Shown: positions 24,601-62,066 of the stretch, in pieces
Layout: each line of letters begins with the position of its first letter
Numbering within the stretch: position 1 is the stretch's first letter
Source of the DNA: Eunapius fragilis
Taxonomy: Eukaryota; Porifera; Demospongiae; Spongillida; Spongillidae
Direction: 5' to 3'
DNA length: 64,000 nucleotides
Assembly: GCA_963681505.1 (NCBI GenBank)
Contig: OY811985.1
Coordinates: forward strand, 4,795,183-4,859,182
Translations under genes and position numbers: made by a program
Notes under the pieces: model-generated
The model's database searches: none
What the model was told of the DNA's origin: nothing
What the model saw: only the letters and a program-made list of their open reading frames with translations

Positions 24601-24721
24601 TGGAGAGTGTTTGTTGACCCTGGACAATGAACTCCTCAAGACGGACTTGGGTATATCCACGCTAGGCCATCGCTCTAAAATAGTCAAACGTTTAGACGAG
24701 CTTAAAGCGCGTGGCAGGTGA
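13470..24721 (+). CDS. IQGAP-like CH / tandem SH2 / SAM multidomain adaptor
   Basis: Seventeen exons whose phases all close: 13470..13543, 13711..13867, 14121..14198, 14442..14518, 15539..15612, 17204..17292, 17507..17735, 18558..18733, 19052..19107, 19164..19226, 20671..20764, 20973..21077, 21470..21580, 21844..21899, 22287..22452, 23843..24242, 24468..24721; 752 residues. Residues 1-153 match the IQGAP N-terminus and CH domain (AAAYEYLCRLEEAKKWMEA, GLDYRHTDNVNFWITALKMV). Residues 150-183 keep its next block (FSSEEIKQTSQNLSKVDTLP). Residues 262-315 are one IQGAP-type repeat (INEAVDRGDVLGAFEGL). SH2-1 is about 319-392 (YSGMTREKCDAIL, GVKHWKMMSENGYYFW), SH2-2 about 465-545 (GSFLLRKSDTTLGDFALAF, EVRHWKIV), PER-rich repeats about 575-645, SAM about 680-752 (WTVNDVCQWLLEQDFGQYI). 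No WW, IQ, GAP or RGCT region remains. SH2-1 has Cys for the FLVR Arg. Likely a cytoplasmic phosphotyrosine adaptor linked to actin (inference). Confidence 0.85.
14352..14434 (+). repeat. (TG)n microsatellite next to an exon
   Basis: An almost pure TG tract of ~80 bp in intron 3 ends only a few bases before the 3' splice site at 14440-14441 (tggctccag). It therefore stands where a polypyrimidine tract would be expected. Confidence 0.95.
14630..15440 (+). repeat. CACACATGCACACTCACTCA-type minisatellite
   Basis: Some 800 bp of imperfect units built from cacacatgcacactcactca/ctcgc/ttac variants fill intron 4. Open frames across it are repeat artefacts. Confidence 0.95.
15630..16500 (+). repeat. 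18-bp minisatellite
   Basis: About 44 copies of gtgtggactggtgtgtag in intron 5, beginning only ~25 bp after the exon 5 donor. Long frames are open on both strands because the unit is a multiple of three. Confidence 0.95.
16855..17185 (+). repeat. 26-bp minisatellite
   Basis: About 12 copies of a 26-bp unit (accagcatacaccatgtata plus gaatag/caatag) in the same intron 5, ending just before the exon 6 acceptor (17202-17203). Confidence 0.95.
18238..18482 (+). repeat. ~23-24-bp purine-rich minisatellite
   Basis: About ten copies of a unit like ggaggtgtagggagggatgg agag in intron 7. The strand is G/A-only over long stretches, so triplex or G-quadruplex folding is possible. A G-run lies just upstream (about 18139-18156). 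Confidence 0.9.
19386..20410 (+). repeat. 29-bp minisatellite resembling repeated 3' splice sites
   Basis: About 35 copies of a 29-bp unit (actccctccccatgcctctt then acagccccc) in intron 10. Each copy contains a pyrimidine-rich run followed by CTTACAG, so it resembles a 3' splice site. The true exon 11 acceptor follows at 20669-20670. Confidence 0.95.
21152..21240 (+). repeat. (TG)n microsatellite
   Basis: A TG tract of ~60 bp in intron 12, continuing into less regular TG-rich sequence. Confidence 0.9.
21611..21712 (+). repeat. (CA)n microsatellite
   Basis: About 95 bp of CA in intron 13, starting ~30 bp after the exon 13 donor. Confidence 0.95.
22453..22640 (+). repeat. TGTG(C/T)ATGGTATG-type degenerate repeat
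   Basis: A GT-rich, loosely repeated tract starting at the donor of exon 15. Confidence 0.85.
22760..23703 (+). repeat. 43-bp minisatellite
   Basis: About 22 head-to-tail copies of a 43-bp unit (gtagaagtgtcctagtacat, gtcaccatcatgctgtaggt, cat) in intron 15. Copies differ at only one or two positions (gtaaaag/gtagaag/gtggaag; one gttatag variant near each end), which points to recent homogenisation. Confidence 0.97.
23967..24178 (+). repeat. Coding minisatellite (PER repeats)
   Basis: In exon 16 a ~12-bp unit, ccagagagggca/gta (Pro-Glu-Arg-Ala/Val, with occasional Val-Val insertions), is repeated about 17 times in frame. It gives a linker of alternating acidic and basic residues between SH2-2 and the SAM domain. 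Confidence 0.95.
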
Positions 24722-26494
24722 TAGGTCCAATGGAAGGTTGTTTATTTTATTCTGTTTTAAAAATATTATTTTGTTTTTATTTTTGTCTGTCTTCTCACGA
24801 ACCTTCATTAATATGAGTGTATTGGTGTGTCATTTGCAAATTAATGTTTGCATTTGTGTATTCCATCAATAGTTGATTTTCTATACTGGATGAGAAACGA
24901 TAACTGTCTATATAAAAAAAGTTTTCAGAACAGAAAATTGGAAATTGCTGGCAGAATCTTGATTAATTGGACTCTGTCACTACTGCAGCTTTCAACCTTT
25001 TTTAAAGTCATTAATACATGTAGCAAGTATGATTTCAGGTTTCGCTGCAGAGAAGGGCAAAGAAACATACACCTCCAGTTATGTGGTCTGGCAGGATAGA
25101 GACAGTAGACTTGCACTGGATGTGTTTGGAACGACACCCCCTCTCCCCCCTTAATTGCAACATGTGCACAACACTTAATGTGCACACCTCCATTTAAACG
25201 TGGTAGCCTCAAGTGCTATATAGCCAACTGCATTTTGGGAGAGAGCTAAATTTTCATAAATGACATTATTTTCAAAAAGATTTTGATCTTTGAGAATAGA
25301 CAACTTCATGATCTGATTATTTTGTAGTGATGTCACGTAGACATTACAAAGAAGTCTGCTGTTGTCTCCAGTATGTACTGGGTCCCCACAACGATACAAC
25401 TATACAACTATGTGGGGCCCAATAAAAGATAGACAACGGACTTCTTTGAAATGTCTAGGTGACATCACATCCGGAGTACAAAATAATCAGATTGTGAAGT
25501 TGTCTATTTATGTATCATGCAAGTGTATGTGTCTTTTGTACTGTGCTTTCATATTTGCATTTCCAAAACAATTTTAAATTTAAAAAAAAACAACTATTTT
25601 TGAATATTGTGTCCTTGATTTACTGGATACAATATGGATCAGCAAAAACTACATGCATAATTGCAAATCCATAGCCATTGTAATGCAGTTACAAATGTAA
25701 AAAAATTAATACATTAATAGACTGAGTACAACTGGGAGGAGGAATGCCAGGGGTAGAGGGGGGTTTTTGTGGGAAAGCTTTGTCAAAGTATTCAGTATAA
25801 TTATACCCGCCCGTCCCCACCCATTATACCCGCCCCCCCCCCCCCCCATTATATTACATCCTATCACTACAGGTATTCTTGTTAAGAGAGATGTGAGATG
25901 TGGTTAGGCATGTATATTATCTCTTAATTAAAATTGCTAGCATCTCTTTGAGCACCTGCGTTCTGATACACCTGTCACAAAATTTATTAGATGCTTTTCC
26001 GTTTATATTTGTGGTGGTGATGTTCCAAGTAGCTGCTGATCACCTGGCTGCAAACTGCTCTAATAATAGTTTTGGAAGAGTTAATCACATCAAATTTGTG
26101 GCTTAGCCACAGTTTGAACCATCATCAAGTTCTCCTTGTGGTTTGCAGCCATAATTAATCCTAATCGTGTAAGTTTCTTGCTACATAAGGGTGTGCCTAT
26201 TGGGGCATGGTTGAGGAGGCCATGCTCTGGGATGAATTAGGGTAATATGTAATATGGATACAAGCACAAATCATTAAATCGAGGATTCAATTCAAAAACA
26301 ATCCTAACTGATTATAGTTGCAAGCTGGCAAGTCTGAATAAGTTGTAGGATTGTGGGGAGTATCACTAACACCCCCCCATTCCACCTTCCAATTTTTAAT
26401 GCCCATTCAAGTGCTAGCAAGTAGTGCATTTGGAAGAGTACAGGTCCTCTCTAACAGTATAGGTGAACAAAAATCAGTATACACATCCACAACA
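24722..26494. other. Convergent intergenic region
   Basis: Lies between the stop of the adaptor gene (+) and the stop of the ankyrin-Roco gene (-). AT-rich, with a MITE-like inverted repeat at 25296-25507 and a C-run at about 25831-25847. No open frame with protein features on either strand. Confidence 0.6.
25296..25507. mobile_element. MITE-like inverted repeat
   Basis: The left arm starts atagacaacttcatgatctg (25296) and the right arm ends gattgtgaagttgtctat (25507). About 75 bp of the left arm, through the 'gacattacaaagaagtc' block, pairs with the reverse complement of the right arm (gacttctttgaaatgtc) with few mismatches and a short indel. The spacer is ~60 bp. No transposase is present, so it is a non-autonomous foldback element. 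Confidence 0.75.
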
Positions 26495-29372
26495 CTACAC
26501 ACAGTTCTGTTCAAAAGAGAATAGATGAGGTTGAACAGAGTTAGGTGGGGGAGTAGATAACCACACCTCCTGATCCCCTGACAGCACCTGAAATTGAACA
26601 CGCATCAAGATTAGAACATCCTCGCATACCATAAATACACCACCCCCACATATTCAGTGTACATTCCATTGCACAGGCACGCAAACACACACCAATGCAG
26701 GCGCATGCGTGCGTGCACACCCACTCACACCTTCCACTCACCAGTGGATTTCTCCCAGCAAAGACACTGAATTGGTTCAGCCTTTCCCTGAGGTGCTCAT
26801 AGCTCGAGAGGTTGGCCCCATCAAGTGGCACATACCCAGCCACCTTGCTGCTCACTTCTGAAGACACGCTCAAACACGACGAAAGGTGGTCAAAGATGCG
26901 CCTGATGATAGCCAGCCCTAGTCCGCTGTAAGGCTCAAAAGGAATGATGTCCTTGAGTCCAACCGTGGCCCCTTTGTGGCTGAAGGTGACTCCATCCATA
27001 CCAACCACCGCCTTGGCAATATCTTTGATAGGAAACAGGCTAGAACTTGATCTGAGGGGGTGGTATTTGACATCCGAGGGGTGGAGGAAAAACTCGTGAA
27101 CCTGGGTAAGGGAGGAGTAGTCCTCTTTGGTTTTCAAGGACACCTGAAGGAGTGAGGAGAGAGTGTGTGCCATCTGAACTATAGAACCAGGGTGAGAGGC
27201 AACGAGGATCACCAGCTGGGTGCACTGCGGTGACAGCTCTACCAGGCACTTCACTCCCCTTGGGTTCACCAAAAAGACCCCATTCTTCCAAACGGAGCAC
27301 TTCTCTTGTATAAAAGAGAGCGTTTTAGGGCCGCCAGGTTGGAGGGAGTCATCAGTCGGGGCAAAGAAGAAGGAGACTAAGATTCTTATGATGAGGACAT
27401 GAAGGAACAGCAGCGTGAACGGCTGCTTCTCATCAGCGCACACGAGCGTCCACCCAGCAGAGCAGGTCAACTCTTCATCATGCTCGCACCAAACGGTGCC
27501 TGAGTCTTCGACATTCACCAAACCGGGGAAGAACAGAGAGCCCCCGTTGCCCGTGGGTGGTAGGTCCTGCCCTGGCTCGTTGGACGTGAATGGGCCCTTT
27601 GGGGTCAACACCTCCAGGCAACACTCCATGCTCGTCAGGATGTGGACCAGTATCTCGTCTGGGTAAGCGCTGAATTCGTGCGCAAACTGTTCCAAGGCGA
27701 TCACACCCACGGGCGTCGCCAGGTAACGGTGCTGCCGGTACCCTAGCGGGGCAAATATCGCGCCGATCACGTCTTCCAAGAAGCCCCTCTGGTCGATCAC
27801 GATGCAACTCTTTGCCGAGTGGCTGTAGAAAAGGATGTGACCTTGGTCGGCGAGCTCGACACAGATGTCACACAGGTCCGCCTCGCTTTCAGGCAAAATG
27901 CTGGCCAGGTAGGTGGTACGCTTCTCTTCCGACGAGTGGTGACCCTTCATCAGCTCAAACAGCTCCATCTTCTCCCTGGCCAGCACCTTATCGGCACGGA
28001 GCTGCTCCCTCAGCTTTGCAAGGGTGATGGCCCCACAGCCTTCAAAGGTGTTCGACAGCCACAGCCAGAAGCAGTGGCTGTAGTAGTAGCGCTGGGAGGT
28101 GAAGCCCGCTCTCACCTCCTCGCAGGCCACCTTCAAGCACTGGCATAGGAGGTCCAGGCCACTAGACGAGGCCTTCCGACAGTCCATGGGGATGAACTCG
28201 GTCACGCGCAGCACTGCCGAGGAAGGGTGCGCGCGACCGAGAGATTCCAAATCGAGCCACCCGCAGGGGTCCACTCCCTGCGCCTTCGCGGTATCGCCGC
28301 GGCTCCCGACAACGATCACGCGCGCTTCCCCGCTGGGCAGGCTGAAGGCGTTTGACAGGAAACCGAGCCAGTAGAACACGTCCCTCTCTACGGCTTCTTT
28401 CCCGCTGGATAGGTCCGTGACGACGACAAACACGGGGAGAAGGGAGCAGATGGCGTTTCTGAGGAAGGCGGCTTGGACCGCGTGGAAGTCGGTGTGTCCT
28501 GCAAAGTCGTATAGGGCCACGTGCCCCACCTGCTTGTTGACGAGCGTGTGGTGGGCAATGCCCACAGTGGCGGGGTCCCAGGACTGCACCACCCTCACCC
28601 CCGTCGTCCCCCCCGAAGAGGAGGAGGAAGAGGAGTCCGACTTCCCGAGCGTCTCCTTCTTCAGGGCCCTGATGAGGCTGGTCTTACCGGCTGAGGCGCT
28701 GCCCACGACGAAGAGCTTCACGGGGAGAGAGCTGGCCGCGGACGGTTTGGGGAGGTACTTCTTGTACGTCTTGTGCAGGTACGTCGGGTCGGCGCCGTGT
28801 TTCAGCAGCTTCCCGATCATGCTGGGCTTGTCCGTGAGCGACAGGGGTGCGTCCCCGCCGCCGTCGGGCGTGTTGGGGTTACAGTGGCGTTCGGCCAGGA
28901 GGTAACCGGCCGTGTCCAGGTGGTTCATGGCCACCGCGGTGTGGAGCGGGTTGCGACCGATGTTGTCAGTGTATCCCTCGGGCGCGCACCCGTGGTCCTC
29001 GACCAGGTACTGCGCTATGGTGGCCCGACTGGCCAGGTGGAGCGGAGTCTGGCCCTTCTGGTCGGGGCAGTTGGGCTCGCACTGGTACTTTTGCAGGAGG
29101 AGGCGGACCACGTTGAGGTGGCCCGTCTCGCAGGCAAGGTGGAGCGGGGTCTTGCCCTGTTGGCTCTTGCTGCGCGGGTCGCACCCGCCCTTGTCGACGA
29201 GGTACTGGACCACGTCGCAGTGGCCGCCGGAGGTTGCGTAGTGGATGGGGGAGAAGTGGAGGACCCCTCGCTTGGTGTTCAGGTCGACGTTAGCGGCGTC
29301 AACGGAGGTGACCAGTTTCTGAACGGTGGCCAGGTCGCCCGTCATGCACGCATTCAGAAGACGGTAGTCCAT
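26495..29372 (-). CDS. Ankyrin-repeat Roco (Roc-COR) GTPase
   Basis: Two exons: 26742..29372 (877 codons, ending Asn-Pro-Leu before GTGAGT) and 26495..26587 (acceptor AATTTCAG; reads VLSGDQEVWLSTPPPNSVQP to a TAG stop), about 907 residues. Residues 1-205 carry ankyrin repeats (KTPLHLACETGHLNVVRLLL, QTPLHLAS, RNPLHTAVAMNHLDTAGYLL). Residues ~216-400 form a Roc GTPase with a P-loop GSASAGKTSL (~224-233), DFAGHTDF (~289-296) as the DxxG switch, and VVGSRGD in the base-recognition position, as in DAPK1-type Roc domains. The remainder is COR-like. No kinase, LRR or recognisable death domain is visible. Roco proteins are GTPase switches that dimerise through COR. There is a poly-Ser stretch (~246-253). 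The exon is much more GC-rich than its surroundings. Confidence 0.88.
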
Positions 29373-30337
29373 TATCTATGCACTGCAGTGCGGGGGAGGC
29401 GGTCGTTGAAAAGCAGTATACATCACACGGCTGATGCACACTTAAATATACACTTAGTAAGAGTGGGTTTTGACGTTATAGATTTTGCCTTGTGCCAACG
29501 AATGGGAGGTGCCCTTAAGGATAGAACCACCCTTCTTCGAAGAAACTTGTAAGCATGGGAATTTTCGAGTCTACCCTTATTAGTAACTGCGTGCAACTGC
29601 CTCAAAAGACTTACCTTCGTTAGGATCTTAAGCTAGCTTACTATCATGCAGTCACGTGATCTAAGCCCAAACAAAGTTCACCAGGCTATAAAGATTTAAA
29701 ATGTATGGCTGTTCGAACCGATACTCAGAAATTTGGTTAGGTCCAATGCCAGAGCCATCCTTTAACCTTAGCAGGTCCAGCTTCCCTTTTCAAGCGATCT
29801 CAGACGATGTTACAGCCATTAGGTCATACCATTATTCTTAGCATTATATTGTATATTGTTTATTATTTTTGACACCTACTAGATAGTGAATAATGTGTAC
29901 TTATTGATCTGCCATGATCAATTATCCTGTAACTTGTTTTAAAAATAAATTTAAAAAATCATGCATTCTGCACAACACGTGCTCATAAAACTTGTAGCGT
30001 TCTACGGTGCAGTGACGTCAATCTATAGCGTCTAATAAGGTGCGACCAACATAACACCAGATGACATCATATGGATGGTACGAACCAATTGGAACTAAGC
30101 TTAATTAAATTCATCGTTGACAAATGTTGCTCTCCTCCAAATAGGAACACGGGCAACGATATTCATTAATCAGCTGGTTAGCCTCTGGTGGCATTGAGTT
30201 GCTGTGCATAGTACTCCCCCAAGGTTTGCATTGACCTGGTTAATTAAATGATGTAACTGTTCACTTGAACTGTTTATCTGTTGATTGTGGTAACAAATGC
30301 ACTGCACATAAAACGTTACATACTGTCTAGCAATTAG

Positions 30338-30377
<40 letters not shown>

Positions 30378-30456
30378 CACACTGTGCATTGCAAAAAACG
30401 GCACTACTACACAATATTCACATAATGATATGATAGATTTGTTGGCCAAACTTCGA
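29373..30456. other. Intergenic: ankyrin-Roco upstream region and phosphatase 3' flank
   Basis: Both neighbours are on the minus strand, so this stretch holds the phosphatase 3' UTR and the Roco promoter. It includes a CA microsatellite (30341-30375). No further coding evidence. Confidence 0.5.
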
Positions 30457-57391
<26,935 letters not shown>

Positions 57392-57603
57392 CTTAGCTCC
57401 TTATGCAGGGTGAAGTTTAAACGAGAAGCAAACCCCGTGTAACACCAAGCAGTCTACGATGGATGATGTGGGCGGAGTACTAGTTAACAATGTGTAAAAA
57501 GTAAAAGTTATGACCGCCGCTCCATTTAAGCATAGCGCATGCGTGAATCAAGTCTTTTCCCCTCCCCATCCGATTGCTCGTGGCTGAGCGTGTGCGAACG
57601 AAA
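57392..57603. promoter_or_regulatory. Bidirectional promoter of the phosphatase and RPL10A
   Basis: Only 212 bp separate the two start codons, which point away from each other. The segment contains GCGCATGCGT (57536-57545), close to the palindromic NRF-1 site GCGCATGCGC, and a pyrimidine tract cttttcccctcccc (about 57554-57567), which could be the 5'-TOP start of the ribosomal-protein mRNA. No TATA box is evident. Confidence 0.6.
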
Positions 57604-60600
57604 ATGAGGTATGGAAATCCTTTTCCATCTGCGAAACCGTTTGTTGGTTTTTTAGTTCTTCACCCTTACTATATAGAACTAGTTTATCTGTAGCGTTTGA
57701 TCAGCGCCACTGTTCAATTTTCACTTGGTTCTTTGTCCGCAGTAAAATCCCGCGTGATACCCTTTACGATTGTGTCAGAGAGGTTCTGAAAGGATCTAAG
57801 GAGAAGCAAAGAAAGTTCAACGAGACGGTGGAATTGCAGATCTCCTTGAAAAATTATGATCCTCAGAAGGACAAGAGGTTCAGCGGCACAGTTCGGTAAG
57901 CAACCAAGCAAATGCTTGGAAGGGTTAATCAATACCCGGACCACCACCCAAGGTCTTAAAATAAGTGGGGAGAAGGACCTTGCCCTTTTGTGGGCAGGTG
58001 CTTCGAACCAATACATTCTTGCGAGGACTTGCCGGACCATTTGAGAGCGTACGTACGTAAGGGTAAGAGGCCCCATCATGGTTCTTATGGAAAACGGATG
58101 ATACTAATATCTATTGTGGGAGGGCAGAGATACTAGTTGCATGTGGTGTATGTTGTGAATCAGCTAGCAGATCCTTGTTACAAGAGCAGGAATAATGGGT
58201 TTTCCAATGATTCTTGTCTTCGTAGTTGTAACAGCCTATAAGATATTTTGGCCTTCTACTCTCACACTCTTGCTCCTTGAGTGTGTAGGTCAGGTGATGG
58301 TGCTCTTGTCCTGACGGAATCGGATAACCTTTTCCACCCTCTCTTGTGCACACACTTTAGATTCTTTCAGTTTGCCATATTATTTAGAGGTTAGGTTCCA
58401 CATAGAGGTCAGTTAGGATGAAATAGCAGAGCAAGGATGTAGTATTGAAGTTCTCTAATACCCAAATATCTTACTGGTTGACAATATCAAAGTACTCGCA
58501 ACCATTATTTTGACAGCTATCTTCGTATCTATTGTACAGCATAGGCAAGTGACAACAAACCACTTTGGTTGTTTGTGTAAGACATTTTTGTGGACATACC
58601 AACCCTTTGAGTTTGGAAGAATTCTATGCATGTATTCAGAGCATTAGTCCAATGCACATGTAAAAATATCTCGTAACACCTCATACAACTGCCTTGAATA
58701 TATCAGTTTTTTATGGTTGGCAGATTGCTAAGAAAGCTTAGTACTCCAAATGATGTACTTCTAGTGCCCTGACTTCATGTAGTTGAAATGTGTACAGTTT
58801 TGCCATCTGGTTTATATCTAAACCCCATGGGACATAAGGCCTGGCACATATGGGGCAATATCTCTGGCAGCTAGTCAGCAGGAACAGTCGCCAGCGATAT
58901 TGTCTTAATGTGTGCATGTTAGTCGCTGGCATTGCGTCACCCGAAGTCAAGCACTGCTTTACTTCCAAGTGACTACTTCAAACAAACTGCAACCACCACA
59001 AAATAAATGGTTAATAAGTGTCTAAAATTGCATCTACAACGAGCAGCTGCGTGTGGAACCATGAAAACATTTAAAGGACTAATTGAATTGGGTGAGGAAA
59101 GGCCGTGTCTTTACAAAACGAAGCTCCTGCACTAATAGGTGGTATGCTCCCTGAGTACTGCTCCTGCACTAATAGGTGGTATGCTCCCTGAGTACTGCTC
59201 CTGCACTAATTGGTGGTAAGCTCCCTGAGTACTGCTCCGGCACTAATTGGTGGTAAGCTCCCTGAGTACTGCTCCTGCACTAATTGGTGGTAAGCTCCCT
59301 GAGTACTGCTCCTGCACTAATAGGTGGTATGCTCCCCGAGTACTGTGACACTAAAGCCAAGATTTCACCCATTTCAATCTTCTGCCATCTTTTCATCAAA
59401 ACAGCTACTACTACCATGTGAGCTCCAACAATTTCAGCCATTTTAATAATCGGTATAGGGCCATAACCGGTTAACCACACCTAATGTTGCTGGTGACTAT
59501 ATAGCAGGGGCGGATACAGGAATTCTAAAAGGGGGGGGGGTCCAACATGAATAACTAATAAGGGGGAGGGTGCGGGAGGGGGATGTGCCCCCTCCCGCGC
59601 TTTGAAGCTTTTGGGGGTCCGTGACACAGACTGTCTGAGTATCTACGAAGTACGCTTTGTGGCCATGTGCACCTGATATTACGATTAAGGCACGCAATGA
59701 GGGTTAACTGTACACGTCTACACGTCACGTGGTATAGGCGGAGGGGGGGGGGGGGGGGGTCCGGACCCCCCCCCCCCCCCCCTGCGTCAGCCCTTGTATA
59801 GTAATCTGTACCCCACCCTCCACAGTGATATATCACTAGCGACGACTGTATATACTATGAATTTAATCAATGGCTCCATTCCTTGGATGTGTTTAATGAT
59901 TAATTCATTTATATTTCTCTGGCTAAGGACATTGCCTGTTAGCGATAAATTCTGTATGGCAAAAAATTTTATATATGGACACATCATTGACATTGTCCAT
60001 ACTGATGCCTGAAGGGTCTAAACTTCATTCTTAAGTGAGGTGTGGATGTACTTCATTTGAGCATTATCTGTGTTCTGTGTGTACAGGCTACGTCACATAC
60101 CTCGTCCAAAGATGAAGATCTGTATTCTTGGTGATGCTTCTCACTGTGATCAGGCGAAGGCTAATGGCATACCATATATGGATGCTGAAGCACTGAAGAA
60201 ACTCAACAAAGATAAGAAGCTGGTGAAGAAGCTTGGTATGTCCTTTCTGGCAGCATTATGTGTTTGTACTGTACCCTACACTTGCAACATTCTACACCTT
60301 GAAAAATTTATCCACTACTTCAGTGTTTGGTAATCCAGTTTCTTTACAAGCATTTTGTGAATAAGCCATTTAAAAACTTACAATGTAACCTGCAGTTGGC
60401 TGTTATAGTTGAGTCATAGCTTGCATCCACAAATTTGAATAGTTGCAATGGATAATTTGCATTATTTAAAGCTATACTGTTCATCACTCAACATTTTATG
60501 GAATATTCAAATTTATTTGGGTGGCACTAATCTGTTTAGTGTGGGCGATAATTAGTGTGAAGTACAGTTATTTGTGTTAATTTGCATATGCTTCCAATGC

Positions 60601-62022
60601 TGAGAGTCTGATTCTTACACAAACAAAAAAACTCTTAACCTCTGTAGCAAAGAAGTATGATGCATTTCTGGCTTCTGACAGTTTGATAAAGCAGATCCCC
60701 AAGCTGCTTGGGCCAGGGCTCAGCAAAGCTGGCAAGTTCCCCACCATCCTCACCCATGCTGACAACATGGTAGCAAAGGTTGATGAAATCAAGTCCACCA
60801 TTCGATTCCAGATGAAGAAGGTAGGTACACCAGGTACCTTGGTAGCATAATATCTACCAATTTTGCTAATAGAATTTTATACTTGAATTTTTATTTGTAA
60901 AAAGGTTTTTGCTGTTTTGACCAATACATGTAATGCACCTATCAATGTCAACCCTGACCCCCCCCCCCCCCTGTAACGGGCTTAGGTGGGAGATCTGGGG
61001 ATTTGATATGTGTCATTTCAAACTGCCCGACCCTGGGGGCAATTTGACTATCATATGGATGGACCTTACCTCGTGGTATTTGGCAAAAGAAATATTTTGT
61101 AATGCCATACTCTTAATGTCTATTGTCCTGGGAGTTGTGGGGCACGTTTGTCCACCAAGGAGTACAGGAAACAAATTATTTGGCGATTAGTCAATGCAGC
61201 TTTCCAGTGTCGTTTAATGGCTTGGCTACGTTGTACAAGTTCTTATCTATTTGGGTCAAAGCTTTGAAGCTCTAAAGTGTTTAGCTGTTCTTGTAGCAGC
61301 TTGTCTCAGCTGAATCACCCGGTATGTAACACACTCCCAGACACAGTTGGAAAATGCACCGCGTACCTTAATAACCGAGGACCAAAGATCACATATTTAG
61401 CTAGAGCAAGGACTATGTACCCCAGGTGGCTATTTAGAAGATTTGTTTTTGAAGGCGAGAGCTTATAACAAGTCGCTTTTTCCGCTGAGCTATATATAGC
61501 TGCCATTTACGGGCCAGTTAAAAGATTTATTTATGTGCGTCAAACATATTGGGTATCTCCAATTTGGCAAGCTTTTATATTAACAGCGAATATAGTTAGG
61601 TCTTCAAAGCTTCAACCCAAACAGATAAGGACTTGTACAAAGTGGCAAAACCATTAAATGTCACTGGAAAGCAGAATTGACTAATTGCCAAACAATTTGT
61701 TTCCTGTGCCCCTTGGTGGGCAAACGTGCCCCGCCGGGGACACCTTGGGCAATAGACATTGAGTAGACTATCCTGCTTCCTAGGGGGTCAGCTTGGTTAA
61801 TATTTGCAATTGCCAAAGGCTTTCACATTAACTAACGAGGTGTTGTCTCCTTGGTAGAATGAACTTGGGTTCATGTAACCAGTTGAACTCATATTTGCTT
61901 TATATATAAACAAAACAATGTGGTCACATGACATATGAAACTAGCAATTGCAACTATAAAATAAAGGATAATAATGGAAATTGAACCTCATAATGTTCCA
62001 TGCAACAGATCCAGTCAGTAGC

Positions 62023-62066
<44 letters not shown>

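Noticed and set aside
26589-26741. Continuation of the ankyrin-Roco frame through 'VCTHACACIGVCLRACAM'
   Set aside because: Read-through of a short intron; a GTGAGT donor and a TTTCAG acceptor join the exons in phase and give a normal C-terminus.
28773-29552. A 259-codon plus-strand frame antisense to the ankyrin region
   Set aside because: Shadow of the GC-rich ankyrin-Roco exon; the sense strand has clear domains.
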